Of a DNA stretch of 64,000 nt, positions 36,776-45,354 are shown in pieces. The DNA lies in assembly GCF_001942255.1 (NCBI RefSeq), contig NZ_MKKC01000069.1:16150-80149 (forward strand). The letters run 5' to 3'. Made by a program: the position numbers and the translations under genes. Every line of letters starts with the position of its first letter. Position 1 is the stretch's first letter. The notes beneath the pieces were generated by a model. It was not told the origin of the DNA. It searched no databases and was given only the letters and a program-made list of their open reading frames with translations. The stretch is from Nocardiopsis sp. CNR-923. GTDB lineage: Bacteria; Actinomycetota; Actinomycetes; Streptosporangiales; Streptosporangiaceae.

Positions 36776-37821
36776 ATGCCCCTCACCGGTTCGCCAACCG
36801 CTCCGCCGCCCGGAAGCCCCGGCGGCAGCGACTTCGCCGAACTGTCCAGGCTCGTCCAGGCCGCGGGCCTCATGGACCGCACCCCGGTGTACTTCGGGGT
36901 GCGGCTGGCGCTCATCGGTCTGGCCTACGCCGGTGCGTGGGCGCTGTTCGTCCTCGTCGGCGACTCGTGGTGGCAGCTCGCCACGGCGGTGGCGATGGCG
37001 GTGGTGTTCGGTCAGGTCGGCCTGGTCTCCCACGAACTCGCGCACCGCCAGATCCTGCGCAGGCGCGGACCCAGCGAGTTCGTCGGCCGCATCGTCGGCA
37101 ACCTCGGCATCGGTCTCGGGTACGGCTGGTGGCAGGACAAGCACACCCGGCACCACGCCAACCCCAACCACGAGGAACTCGACCCCGACGTCCAACCCGA
37201 ACTCCTCGTGTGGTCACAGGACCAGGCGCGAGCGGCCCGGGGGCTGCCCGCCTTCCTCGGCCGGTGGCAGGCGTTCCTCTTCTACCCGCTCCTCACGCTG
37301 GAGGGCCTCAACCTGCACGTGGGCAGTGTGCGCGCGCTGTTCCGGCCCAGCACCAGGCATCGCCTCCTGGAGGGCGTCCTGCTCGGCGCCCACTTCGTGC
37401 TCTACCTCGCGGTGGTGCTCACCGTGCTGGAACCGCTCCAGGCGCTGGCGTTCGTCGCGGTCCACCAAGGGCTGTTCGGCGTCTACCTCGGCTGCGTCTT
37501 CGCCCCCAATCACAAGGGCATGCCCACGCTGAAGAGGGGCGAGAAGCTCGACTTCCTGCGCAAGCAGGTGCTGACCTCACGCAACGTCCGGGGCGGGTGG
37601 TTCACCGACATCGCCCTGGGCGGTCTGAACTACCAGATCGAGCACCACCTGTTCCCGAGCATGCCCAGCCCCCACCTGCGGCGGGCCCAGCCCATCGTGC
37701 GCGCGTACTGCGAGCGGATCGGCGTGCCGTACCACCAGACGGGATTCGTGCGCTCGCACGTCGAGGCACTCGTCCACATGCACGCCGCGGGCGCCCGCTC
37801 CGCGAGCGACGGAGGAGGTGA
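36776..37821 (+). CDS. Membrane fatty-acid (acyl-lipid) desaturase, frameshift near its C-terminus
   Basis: It starts at ATG 36776. The three histidine boxes for the di-iron centre are complete: HELAHRQ, HTRHHANPNH and QIEHHLFP. Several membrane helices lie between them (for example FGVRLALIGLAYAGAWALFV). As written, the frame runs on through the opposing binding-protein gene with no stop for 1.2 kb, which is not credible. Adding a C to the run at 37793-37795 gives AAGAPLRERRRR and TGA at 37819-37821, the normal length (about 348). It introduces a double bond into lipid acyl chains. It belongs to the fatty-acid desaturase type 1/DesA3-like group. Confidence 0.85.
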
Positions 37822-37921
37822 GGGGCCGGGAGCGGTCACCTCTCCGAGCCTCGTGCTCGACGGTCCACCGCCACCCTCCCGGGCGGCGGCGGATCGGACG
37901 TGTCGGGTCCGAGCGGCAGCG

Positions 37922-39031
37922 CTATTCGCCGCGGGGCCAGCTCACCTCGCCGGCCGGGTGGACCGACTCCAGGAAACGGGGCTCGAACAACGGCTCCAGC
38001 GCGGGGATCTCCTCCAGCTGGCCGTTCTCCACCAGAACGGTCGCCTCGTCCTCCGTGCGGATGAGATCGATGCTGCCGAGCGGGTCTCCCTCCACCGTGT
38101 AGGTGCTGACCAGCTCGTACTCCTCCTGCCAGATGCGTGCGTTGTGCACGACGTCGTACTCCTGCTCGTCCTCCAGGGCCGCCGCGAACTCGACGCACTC
38201 GGTGACGTGGTCCCGGCAGTACTCGAACGCGTAGGAGAGCGACCGCAGGAAGTCCTCCACGACCGTCGGGTTGGCCTCCGCGTACTCGGCGTCGGTGGCC
38301 ATCACCCCGAACGACCCGACCACGCCGAACTGGCCGGGCAGCCATTCGATGAACCGCGCGTCCATGGCGTCCAGCAGGAACGGCTCGTTGGACCGGTACG
38401 CCGTCAGCGCGTCGACCTCCTCCTCGACCAGGACGGAGGGGTCGTAACCGACCTCCACCAGCTCGATGGAGTCCAGGTCCACGCCCTCGGAGACCAGCAT
38501 GGCCGCGACGGGCGGAGGCAGGGCGCCCTTGTGTCCGAGCATGGTGCCCGCCAGGTCGGTGAGCTGCTCCACGTCCGGGCCGGTCAGCAGCGTCGCGATC
38601 GGCACGTGCCCGTAGGTGGCGATGCCGATCACGTCGATGCCCTGCTCGTGGGCCTGGAGGATCTCCCCCTCGTTGCCCATCGAGGTGAACTCCGCCTCGC
38701 CGTTGCGCACCGTCTCGGCGTTGCCGAAGGTGTCACCGGTGCCCGGAACGATCTCGATGTCGAGGCACACGTCGTCGAAGTACCCGAGCGCCTCGGCCGC
38801 GACGGCCTCCAGGATGCTCACCGAGGCCTGGTACCGATAACCGGTGAGGTAGGTGACCGTGCCCGCGGCCGCGTTGGTCGCGCACCGCTCGTCGTTGACG
38901 ACGGCGGCCGAACCGGCCTCCTCGTCCTCCTGTGCGCCGCCGCACGCGCTGCTCAGGAACAGGACCGAGACCGCGGCCGCGGATCCGAGGCGCGACCGCC
39001 GCCGTGGGGGTGGGGGGTGGGGGGTGGACAT
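37922..39031 (-). CDS. ABC transporter substrate-binding lipoprotein (NMT1/TauA-like), first paralogue
   Basis: 369 residues from ATG 39031, with AAGGAG upstream. The lipoprotein signal ends at Cys30 (LFLSSACGG). The periplasmic-type binding fold shows VTYLTGYRYQASVSILEAVA, GDTFGNAETVRNGEAEFTSM, GIATYGHVPIATLLTG and EVGYDPSVLVEEEVDALTAY. Two extra cysteine pairs (DERCATN with DVCLD, and YCRDHVTEC) are shared with the paralogue at 40630-41745, suggesting disulfides. It is the last gene of the importer/oxygenase cluster and has its own 400-base upstream region. Confidence 0.88.
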   Translation of the reverse strand: MSTPHPPPPRRRSRLGSAAAVSVLFLSSACGGAQEDEEAGSAAVVNDERCATNAAAGTVTYLTGYRYQASVSILEAVAAEALGYFDDVCLDIEIVPGTGDTFGNAETVRNGEAEFTSMGNEGEILQAHEQGIDVIGIATYGHVPIATLLTGPDVEQLTDLAGTMLGHKGALPPPVAAMLVSEGVDLDSIELVEVGYDPSVLVEEEVDALTAYRSNEPFLLDAMDARFIEWLPGQFGVVGSFGVMATDAEYAEANPTVVEDFLRSLSYAFEYCRDHVTECVEFAAALEDEQEYDVVHNARIWQEEYELVSTYTVEGDPLGSIDLIRTEDEATVLVENGQLEEIPALEPLFEPRFLESVHPAGEVSWPRGE

Positions 39032-39302
39032 GGCCGGTGACTCCTTCGTGTCGGGGGCACGTGCCTCCGGGGCGGAAACAGGTGCGGTACACGACAGGAC
39101 GTGCTTCATGGTGTGCGGTCGATCGCGCGCCGTAGTGGACGGGGCTCGCGTCGACCTACAGGGCTGCCGGGGCTGGGGACGTGGTGCGCGGGACGGGTAC
39201 GGCCACCTTGCGTGCGGACGGTGACGATCAAAGGTGACCGTGATGATTCAGCCCAGGGAACACGCCTGCTCAGCACGAGTCGTATGCCGCATAAATCAGG
39301 AC
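39032..39302. other. Leader region of the first binding-protein gene
   Basis: Untranslated region between the palindromic site (39303-39336) and the ATG at 39031. I see no gene and no riboswitch that I can recognise with confidence. Confidence 0.4.
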
Positions 39303-39337
39303 TTTAGTGGACTAAAACCCCTGTGGTATAGGGGTGC
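39303..39337 (-). promoter_or_regulatory. Palindromic operator-like sites upstream of the first binding-protein gene
   Basis: TTTAGTGGACTAAA (39303-39316) is a 6+6 palindrome. Directly next to it ACCCCT...AGGGGT (about 39317-39336) forms a second inverted repeat. Both are in an AT-rich stretch and absent elsewhere nearby. They probably bind the regulator of this uptake gene. Confidence 0.5.
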
Positions 39338-39431
39338 GGCACGCTGGTCACTGTGGGCTAAGGCTACGTGGGCGTACGCGCCCGATCGTCACCCGGCGTG
39401 ATGTGGCGCTCGTCACTCGACATCGGGGCGA

Positions 39432-39463
39432 TGGGGGCCGCCGTGGGATGACGGCGGCCCCCA
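39432..39463 (-). terminator. Terminator of the importer/oxygenase operon
   Basis: Perfect 13-bp stem (39432-39444 and 39451-39463) with a six-base loop, 47 bases after the stop of the oxygenase gene. Confidence 0.8.
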
Positions 39464-39509
39464 CCCCCCGCACCCCGGCACGGGGAGCGGGGGTGGGGAG
39501 TGGTCCCGG

Positions 39510-40595
39510 TCAGCGGCTCGTGGCCGTGACGGCCTCGGGGCGCAGACGCGGCATGACCGCCTCGCCGAACGCCGCCAGGTCCGCTTGGTAGTCCGGGAAG
39601 ATCAGCATCAACCCGTCCAGTTCGGCGAATCCGACGATCTCCTGGATCCGTTCGGTCACCGTGTCGGGCGAGCCGACGACGAACGGCGTCTGGAACGCCT
39701 CGTCCTCCGGCTTCTCCGCGGTGAGGGAGAGCGCCTTGTCCGCGGGCAGCCCCCACGAGCGCTTCATGTTGACGATCGCGTCGATGTCCGCGCCCCGCCC
39801 GTACTCGGCGCGGCGGGCCTCGGCGGCGGCGTCGGTCTCGTCCATCACGACGGTCAGCATCGAGTACGTCCTGATCCGCCGACCGAGCGCCTGCGCCCGC
39901 TCACGCACGTCGCGGCTGGCGTCGCGCAGGCCCTCCAGGGTCGACGCGGTCAGGAACGACCCGTCGCAGTGCCGCGCCTGGAAGTCCAGGCCGGTCTCGG
40001 AACGGCCCGCGCTGATCAGCGTCGGCATCGGGTCGGGGTGCGGACGCGACCGGCAGTCCTCCAGACGGTGGAACTCACCGTCGAAGGTCACCGAGTCCTC
40101 GGTCCACAGCCGCTTGACCAGTGCGGTCCACTCCTCGGTGAACCGGTACCGGTCGGCGTGCGACAACTCCTCGCGCCACAGGCCCATCTGCGCGAACTCG
40201 TCCACGTAGGAGCCGACCACGATGTTCAGCCCGGCCCTGCCGCCGCTGATCTCCTGGAGGGTGGTGAACATCTTCGCGGTCAGGGCGGGGTGGAACAGGT
40301 TGGTGTGGACGGTCGACCACACCTTCACCCGCTCCGTGGCCTCGGCGAGCCCCGACATCATGGTCATGGACTCCAGGGTCCGGCCCCAGTGGTCGGTGGC
40401 GCCGTCGTAGCCGCGCCACTTGCCCATCGACATGATGAAGTCGAAACCGTTCTCCTCCGCCAGGACGGCGGAGCGGCGGTTGTACTCGTAGCTCGCCTCG
40501 GGGTGCGGAGCGGTCTCGGAGATGATCCACCCGCCGTTGCCGATCGGCAGGAAGAGACCGTACTCCGTCGGTGCCGTCACACCTGGTTCAGTCAT
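39510..40595 (-). CDS. LLM-class flavin-dependent monooxygenase (RutA-like)
   Basis: 361 residues from ATG 40595 (AAGGAG upstream). The start YGLFLPIGNGGWIISE and GFDFIMSMGKWRGYDGATDH, GLAEATERVKVWSTVH, RAGLNIVVGSYVDEFAQMGL follow the pyrimidine oxygenase RutA closely. The C-terminal flavin site is FVVGSPDTVTERI. LLM enzymes use FMNH2 from a reductase and O2. The reductases expected are encoded upstream in the same operon. RutA-like enzymes also oxidise sulfonates, sulfones or N-heterocycles, so the substrate (presumably imported by the adjacent transporter) is not fixed. Confidence 0.87.
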   Translation of the reverse strand: MTEPGVTAPTEYGLFLPIGNGGWIISETAPHPEASYEYNRRSAVLAEENGFDFIMSMGKWRGYDGATDHWGRTLESMTMMSGLAEATERVKVWSTVHTNLFHPALTAKMFTTLQEISGGRAGLNIVVGSYVDEFAQMGLWREELSHADRYRFTEEWTALVKRLWTEDSVTFDGEFHRLEDCRSRPHPDPMPTLISAGRSETGLDFQARHCDGSFLTASTLEGLRDASRDVRERAQALGRRIRTYSMLTVVMDETDAAAEARRAEYGRGADIDAIVNMKRSWGLPADKALSLTAEKPEDEAFQTPFVVGSPDTVTERIQEIVGFAELDGLMLIFPDYQADLAAFGEAVMPRLRPEAVTATSR

Positions 40596-40629
40596 TCCTT
40601 CAGACTCCTTGGTCACTTCCGTGCTCTGA

Positions 40630-41745
40630 CTACTCTTCGGCGGGCCAGGTCACTTCGCCGTTGGTGTGGACGCCCTCCAGGAAGCTCGGCTCGAAGAGGG
40701 GCTCCAGCTCCGGCAGTTCGTCGAGCTGGCCCGCGTCCACGAGCGTCTGGCCCTCGGCCTCGGTCGCTTCGAGGTCGATGTACCCGACCGGGGCGTTCTC
40801 CCGGGTCGTGCCCGTGGCCAGGTCGCTCTCCGCCTGCCAGACGCGAAGGTTGTGCTCGACGTCGTAGCCCGAGTCGCTCAGCTCGGCCGCGTAGGCGACG
40901 CACTCCTCGCCGTTCTCGGTGACCACGCAGTACTCGAAGGCACGCGACAGTGCCCGCAGGAAGTCCTCGACGACGGTCGGGTTCTCCTCGGCGAATTCCG
41001 GCGAGGTCGCCATGACGCCGAAGGAGCCGACCACGCCGTACTCCTCGGGCCGCCACTCGGTGAACTCCTCGCCCATGTCCTCCAGGAGGAACGGCTCGTT
41101 GGAGCGGAACGCGGTCAGCGCCTGGACCTGGTCGCGCGGCAGGACGCTGGGGTCGTAGCCGACCTCGACCTGCTCGACCTCGTCGAGGTTCACGTCCTCG
41201 GTGGCCAGCATGGCCTCCAAGGGAGCGGGCAGCATGCCCTTGTGACCGAGCGTGGTCCCCTCCAGGTCGCCGAGCTCCTCGACGTCCGGGCCGGTCAACA
41301 GCGTCGCGATGGGCACGTGCCCGTAGGTGGCGATGCCCATGACGCTGATGTCGGACGTGTTCGCCTGGAGGATCTCGGCCTCGTTGCCCAGCGAGGTGAA
41401 CTGCGCGGTGCCCGCGGCGACCAACTGGGCGTTGCCGATCGTGTCACCGCTGCCGGGCTGGATCTCCACGTCCAGGCACACGGAGTCGAAGTACCCGAGC
41501 GCGTCGGCGGCGATCGCCTCCAGGATGCTGACCGAGGCCTGGTACTGGTAGCCGGTGACGTAGGTGATCGTTCCGGCGGCCTCGTTGGTCGCGCACCGTT
41601 CGTCGTCGACGATGGTCGCGACCGCGGGCGCCTCGTCCTCCTGCTGCCCGCCGCACGCCGAGACCAGCAGGACGGCGGACGCCGCCGCCGCCGAGGCCGC
41701 TGCGCGTAGGCGCCGGGGGCGGGGAGGAACGATGGGGATGGTCAT
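40630..41745 (-). CDS. ABC transporter substrate-binding lipoprotein (NMT1/TauA-like), second paralogue
   Basis: 371 residues from ATG 41745, lipobox Cys31 (AVLLVSACGG). It is strongly similar along its length to the product of 37922-39031: ITYVTGYQYQASVSILEAIA, GDTIGNAQLVAAGTAQFTSL, GIATYGHVPIATLLTGPDVE, EVGYDPSVLPRDQVQALTAF. It keeps the same four extra cysteines (ERCATN, SVCLD, YCVVTENGEEC). It lies between the permease and oxygenase genes, so it is the cognate receptor of the transporter. Confidence 0.9.
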   Translation of the reverse strand: MTIPIVPPRPRRLRAAASAAAASAVLLVSACGGQQEDEAPAVATIVDDERCATNEAAGTITYVTGYQYQASVSILEAIAADALGYFDSVCLDVEIQPGSGDTIGNAQLVAAGTAQFTSLGNEAEILQANTSDISVMGIATYGHVPIATLLTGPDVEELGDLEGTTLGHKGMLPAPLEAMLATEDVNLDEVEQVEVGYDPSVLPRDQVQALTAFRSNEPFLLEDMGEEFTEWRPEEYGVVGSFGVMATSPEFAEENPTVVEDFLRALSRAFEYCVVTENGEECVAYAAELSDSGYDVEHNLRVWQAESDLATGTTRENAPVGYIDLEATEAEGQTLVDAGQLDELPELEPLFEPSFLEGVHTNGEVTWPAEE

Positions 41746-41759
41746 GCGGACAGCTCCGA

Positions 41760-42581
41760 TCATGAGGGGTTTGTCAGTTGAGACTCGTGCCAGAACAGGA
41801 GTCTGCGCTCCAGGAGGGCGGTGAAGGCGAGCATGAGCACGCCCATCGTCGCCAGGCAGGCGATGGCCGCGTACACATGGGGCAACTGGGCGTTGGCCGC
41901 CGCGTTGCGGATCATCGTCCCGAGCCCGCTGGAGGACCCGGCCGCGACGAACTCGGCGACGACCGCCCCCACGATGGACAGCGGAAGGACCACGCGGAGC
42001 GCGGCCAGGGCGTAGGGCAGGCTGCTGGGAAGTCGCAGTTTCAGCAGCACCTCCAGCCGGGAGGCGTGCAGCGTCCTGAACACGTGCAGCGCCGGACCCG
42101 GGACCGAACGCAGGCCGGTGGTGACGTTGATCAGGACGGGGAAGACGGTCACGATCGCCGTGACGATGACCTTGGGAGTCATGCCGAACCCGAACGCCAC
42201 CACCAGGGCGGGCGCCAGCGCGACGACCGGGGTGACGTTCAGGACGACGGCGAGCGGCATGATCGCCCGGCGCAGGACGGGGATCTCCGACATCAGCAAC
42301 GCCAGGACGAACGCCGTTCCGGCTCCCCACGCCACGCCGAGCAGCGCGATCTGGAGCGTGGACCAGGCGTTCTCCACGAAGAGCACGGGGTCGGAGACCA
42401 ACGTCCGGCCGACCTCGGAGAGTGTGGGAAGGACATAGGGGTGCTCGGCGGCGATCCACGACCACCCCGCGCCGACCAGCGCGACCGCGACGACGGTCGG
42501 CAGCCACACGCGTGGGGACAACGGGGATCGGCGCCCTCGGCGCTTCCTGGGGCGTCGGGGGCCGGGCGGGTTCCCGGACAC
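41760..42581 (-). CDS. ABC transporter permease (SsuC/TauC type)
   Basis: 273 residues from GTG 42581. About six membrane helices and the cytoplasmic EAA loop motif VFRTLHASRLEVLLKLRLPS (LPSSLPYALAALRVVLPLSI) of the nitrate/sulfonate/taurine (or HMP) permease family. It ends 14 bases upstream of the binding-protein start. A basic N-terminal stretch (RRPRKRRGRR) precedes the first helix. Confidence 0.92.
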   Translation of the reverse strand: MSGNPPGPRRPRKRRGRRSPLSPRVWLPTVVAVALVGAGWSWIAAEHPYVLPTLSEVGRTLVSDPVLFVENAWSTLQIALLGVAWGAGTAFVLALLMSEIPVLRRAIMPLAVVLNVTPVVALAPALVVAFGFGMTPKVIVTAIVTVFPVLINVTTGLRSVPGPALHVFRTLHASRLEVLLKLRLPSSLPYALAALRVVLPLSIVGAVVAEFVAAGSSSGLGTMIRNAAANAQLPHVYAAIACLATMGVLMLAFTALLERRLLFWHESQLTNPS

Positions 42582-42636
42582 GGGACGCGGTCGACGCCCG
42601 CCGATCTGTTGACGGTGGCCACGTTCTCTCCTCCCG

Positions 42637-43437
42637 TCACTGCGGGATCAGGTCGTCGGGGGCGGCGCCGCTCTCCCATGCGCCGAGCAGCGAGGCGCGG
42701 ACGCGGTCCTCCAGGGCGTGCCCGCGGGGACCGGTCACCTCGTCGCCGCGCGGCCGGGGGAGGTCGACGGGGATCACCTCGTGCACGCGGCCGGGGCGGG
42801 CGGACATGACCACGATCCGGTCGGAGAGCGTGACCGCCTCCCGGACCGAGTGCGTGACGAACAGGACCGTCGTCGACATGCGCTCCCACAGGCGCAGCAG
42901 GTGCCACTGCAGCGCCTCGCGGGTGAACTCGTCCAGGGCGGAGAAGGGCTCGTCCATGAGCAGCAGGTCGGGGCGCGTGCCGAAGGCGCGCGCGATGGCG
43001 ACGCGCTGACACATGCCGCCGGACAGCTCGTGCGGGTACTTGCGGGCAGCGTCCTCCAGCCCGACCATCCTCAGCAGCTCGTCCGGGTGCTCGGCGCCCT
43101 TTCCGGCCCTGCGGTTGACCCGGGCGGGCAGGGAGACGTTGCGCCGCACGTTCAGCCACGGCAGGAGCGCGGGGGTCTGGGGGACGAAGCCGACGGCCTT
43201 GGCCGCGCACATCTGGCGGGGCGTGGCGTCGAAGACCGTCACGGCGCCCTCGTCGTAGTCCTCCAGACCGGCGACGACGCGCACGAGGGTGGACTTGCCG
43301 CAGCCGCTGGGGCCGATGAGGCTGACGAACTGTCCCCGGGGGACGTCGAGGTCGATGCGGTCGAGGGTGGGCCGGTGCGGGTCGCCGCCCTCGTAGATCT
43401 TGGTGAGCCCACGGACCTCGATGCGTTCACTGGTCAC
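42637..43437 (-). CDS. ABC transporter ATPase (SsuB/TauB type)
   Basis: 266 residues from GTG 43437. Walker A GPSGCGKSTL, Q-loop VGFVPQTPALLPW, signature ELSGGMCQRVAIARAF, Walker B PDLLLMDEPFSALDE and H-loop VLFVTHSVREAVTLSD are all intact. Met replaces the usual Gln/Glu in SGGMCQR, which is common in this subgroup. It overlaps the flavin reductase stop (GTGA). Confidence 0.93.
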   Translation of the reverse strand: MTSERIEVRGLTKIYEGGDPHRPTLDRIDLDVPRGQFVSLIGPSGCGKSTLVRVVAGLEDYDEGAVTVFDATPRQMCAAKAVGFVPQTPALLPWLNVRRNVSLPARVNRRAGKGAEHPDELLRMVGLEDAARKYPHELSGGMCQRVAIARAFGTRPDLLLMDEPFSALDEFTREALQWHLLRLWERMSTTVLFVTHSVREAVTLSDRIVVMSARPGRVHEVIPVDLPRPRGDEVTGPRGHALEDRVRASLLGAWESGAAPDDLIPQ

Positions 43438-43946
43438 GCGGCGGCCAACCTTCGGAAGCGCCGCCCCTGGTAGACGAGCGGGGCGGTCTTCCCGGCCCGG
43501 ACGCGGGCGACGTCGACGAGGAACATCGTGTGGTCCCCCGCGGAGTGCCGTGCGTGCACCCCGCCCTCCAGGATGACGGCCGCGCCGGGCAGGACCGGGG
43601 CGCCCAGGTCGCCGCGGGCGAACTCGGCCGAGCCGAACTTGTCGGCCCCCCGCGTGGCGAACAGGGTGGAGAGGCGCTCCTGTCCGTCGGCGAGGACGTT
43701 CACGGCGACGGTGCGCGCGTGGGCGAACGCCTCGTGGCACTCGGCGGTGGTCGCCAGGAAGACCCCGATCAGCGGCGGGTCGGCGGACACGGAGACGACG
43801 CTGTTGGCGGTGAAGCCGTGGCGACCGGACTCGACCTCGGTGGTGATCACGCAGACGGACGTGGCCATGCGGGCGAGGCCGTCGCGGAAGGCGGAGGGGT
43901 CGCGGTGGGCGTCGGCGGCGTGCGGGCTGGGTTCAGGAAAGGTCAA
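43434..43946 (-). CDS. Flavin reductase (RutF/HpaC-like)
   Basis: 170 residues from TTG 43946, chosen because GAGGAG lies five bases upstream and no better start fits. The flavin-reductase-like split-barrel signature is clear: FRDGLARMATSVCVITTEVE, GFTANSVVSVSADPPLIGVF, VNVLADGQERLSTLFA, HTMFLVDVARVRAGKTAPLV. It supplies reduced FMN to the LLM oxygenase of the operon. Confidence 0.9.
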   Translation of the reverse strand: MTFPEPSPHAADAHRDPSAFRDGLARMATSVCVITTEVESGRHGFTANSVVSVSADPPLIGVFLATTAECHEAFAHARTVAVNVLADGQERLSTLFATRGADKFGSAEFARGDLGAPVLPGAAVILEGGVHARHSAGDHTMFLVDVARVRAGKTAPLVYQGRRFRRLAAA

Positions 43947-44033
43947 GCCTGCTCCTCAGGGGACGGACACGTGCGCTCGGCCGCCGCGGGGAGGGGGCGG
44001 CGGCCGAGCCGGGGGACGGTGGAGTCTGCCGGA

Positions 44034-44572
44034 TCACGTGCGTACCGGGAGTGCGTCGATGACCGAGGAGAGCGTCCGCGCGTGCCGGTCGTACCAGCGC
44101 ACGGCGGGGTCGGTGTCGCTGCCCAGCTCCCCGAGCACGGCCTCCTTGAGGTACAGCGCTGGGGTGGGGCAGATGGCGGACAGCTCGACCAGGACCGGGC
44201 GCAGGGACGCCTCGGGGGCGGACGAGTGCGCGTCGGACGCGCCGACCATGAGGGGAACGCAGACGGTGCCGCGCAGCGACTCGGGGGGCATGCGGTCCAG
44301 GAAGGACTTGAGCAGGCCGGTGAACGTGCCTTGTAGACGGGGCTGGCCGCGACGAGCAGGTCGGCGGACCGCACGGTGTCGACGGCGGAGTCGACGTCGG
44401 CTGCGCGGGGGTCGAGCACGGCTGGGCCGTAGGCCGACAGGTCGACGGTCTCGACCGGTGCGTCGGACCGGATCGCGGCCGAGAGCAGACGAGCGAGGTG
44501 CTCTGCCGCGCGTGCGGTGCGTGAGCCCGAGCGGGGATTACCTACCAGCGCTACCACATGGGATGAGCCCAC
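44034..44572 (-). CDS. NADPH-dependent FMN reductase (MsuE/SsuE-like), frameshifted
   Basis: The start is GTG 44572, with GGAGGG seven bases upstream (VGSSHVVALVGNPRSGSRTA, the flavodoxin-type phosphate loop). The frame breaks at 44329-44330. Adding a G gives VAASPVYKGTFTGLLKSFLD and continues into MPPESLRGTVCVPLMVGASD to TGA at 44034. This is the msuE/ssuE-type partner of two-component flavin monooxygenases. It is the first gene of the operon that runs to 37.9 kb. Confidence 0.82.
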
Positions 44573-44716
44573 GGGACACCCTCCAGACAAGACTCCTCCG
44601 GTGGGGAACCGGAGACTTCGACGGAGAGCGGGCGGAAGCAGGATCGTCGACGGCCCGCGGAGATCGTTGACCCGTCAAAGGTAGGGGCGAAAAATGGATG
44701 AATTGTGAAGAAGTGG

Positions 44717-45118
44717 TCACGGGACGATATCCATACGCTGCACGTTCCGCCCCTCGTCCACCAGGTGGACCTCGATCCGGTGAGCGGCCAGGGCCGCGGG
44801 CAGCCAGGCGCCGTGGCCCAGCAACCGGGTGAAGGGCGTGCTCAGCGCCAGGACGGCCCGCGCGTCGGGAAAGCCGGTGTCCCTGAGCCAGGCGAGCTTG
44901 AAGGCGTCGGCGATGACCTTGTTGCGTTGGTTCGACTTGATCTGTCCCCAATGGATGTAGCACTGGCCGAGCACGGTCGTGGGGGTGTCGTCCGCGCAGT
45001 CCACGCCGACTCGGACGCCGCTCGGGAGGGTGAACTCCCGGGGGGCGAGCGGTGTTCCGAAGTAGGCGGAGAGCGTCGCGTGTGGTTCTGAGGGACCTGT
45101 ACGGTCCTTGGTGTCCAT
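44717..45118 (-). CDS. Hypothetical protein, possibly nuclease-like
   Basis: 133 residues from ATG 45118 (an in-frame ATG at 45145 is possible). Neither has a clear ribosome site. The sequence contains VRVGVDCADDTPTTVLGQCY, IHWGQIKSNQRNKVIADAFK and FTRLLGHGAWLPAALAAHRI. The QIKSNQRNKVIADAFKLAWL segment is faintly like the core of some PD-(D/E)XK proteins, but I cannot name a family. It is separate from the operons on either side. Confidence 0.6.
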   Translation of the reverse strand: MDTKDRTGPSEPHATLSAYFGTPLAPREFTLPSGVRVGVDCADDTPTTVLGQCYIHWGQIKSNQRNKVIADAFKLAWLRDTGFPDARAVLALSTPFTRLLGHGAWLPAALAAHRIEVHLVDEGRNVQRMDIVP

Positions 45119-45354
45119 CAGCGCATGTCTCGGTGTGTGCCCCATGTGACGAGACGATAATGCACGGGAACCCGCAAGGCACGGGGCTTGTGCCTTTGTG
45201 CTCACTCTCGGCGAGAATTTCCTGGGACTTCGTCTCGCCTCGTCGCGCAGAGTCGCGTGACGCTCGTCACATCGCGTGCATCGGCGTTGATCACGACCAT
45301 CGTGGTGGTCGTACGGTCGGGGCGCTGGGACCCCTCCGAACATGGGAGAACGAC

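Noticed and set aside
37036..39040. Single 754-residue desaturase fusion protein
   Set aside because: The extension is antisense to an intact binding-protein gene; restoring one base gives a normal desaturase stop.
39032..39337. Riboswitch (for example TPP) upstream of the NMT1-like receptor gene
   Set aside because: I could not find the conserved core of any riboswitch class; only inverted repeats are visible.
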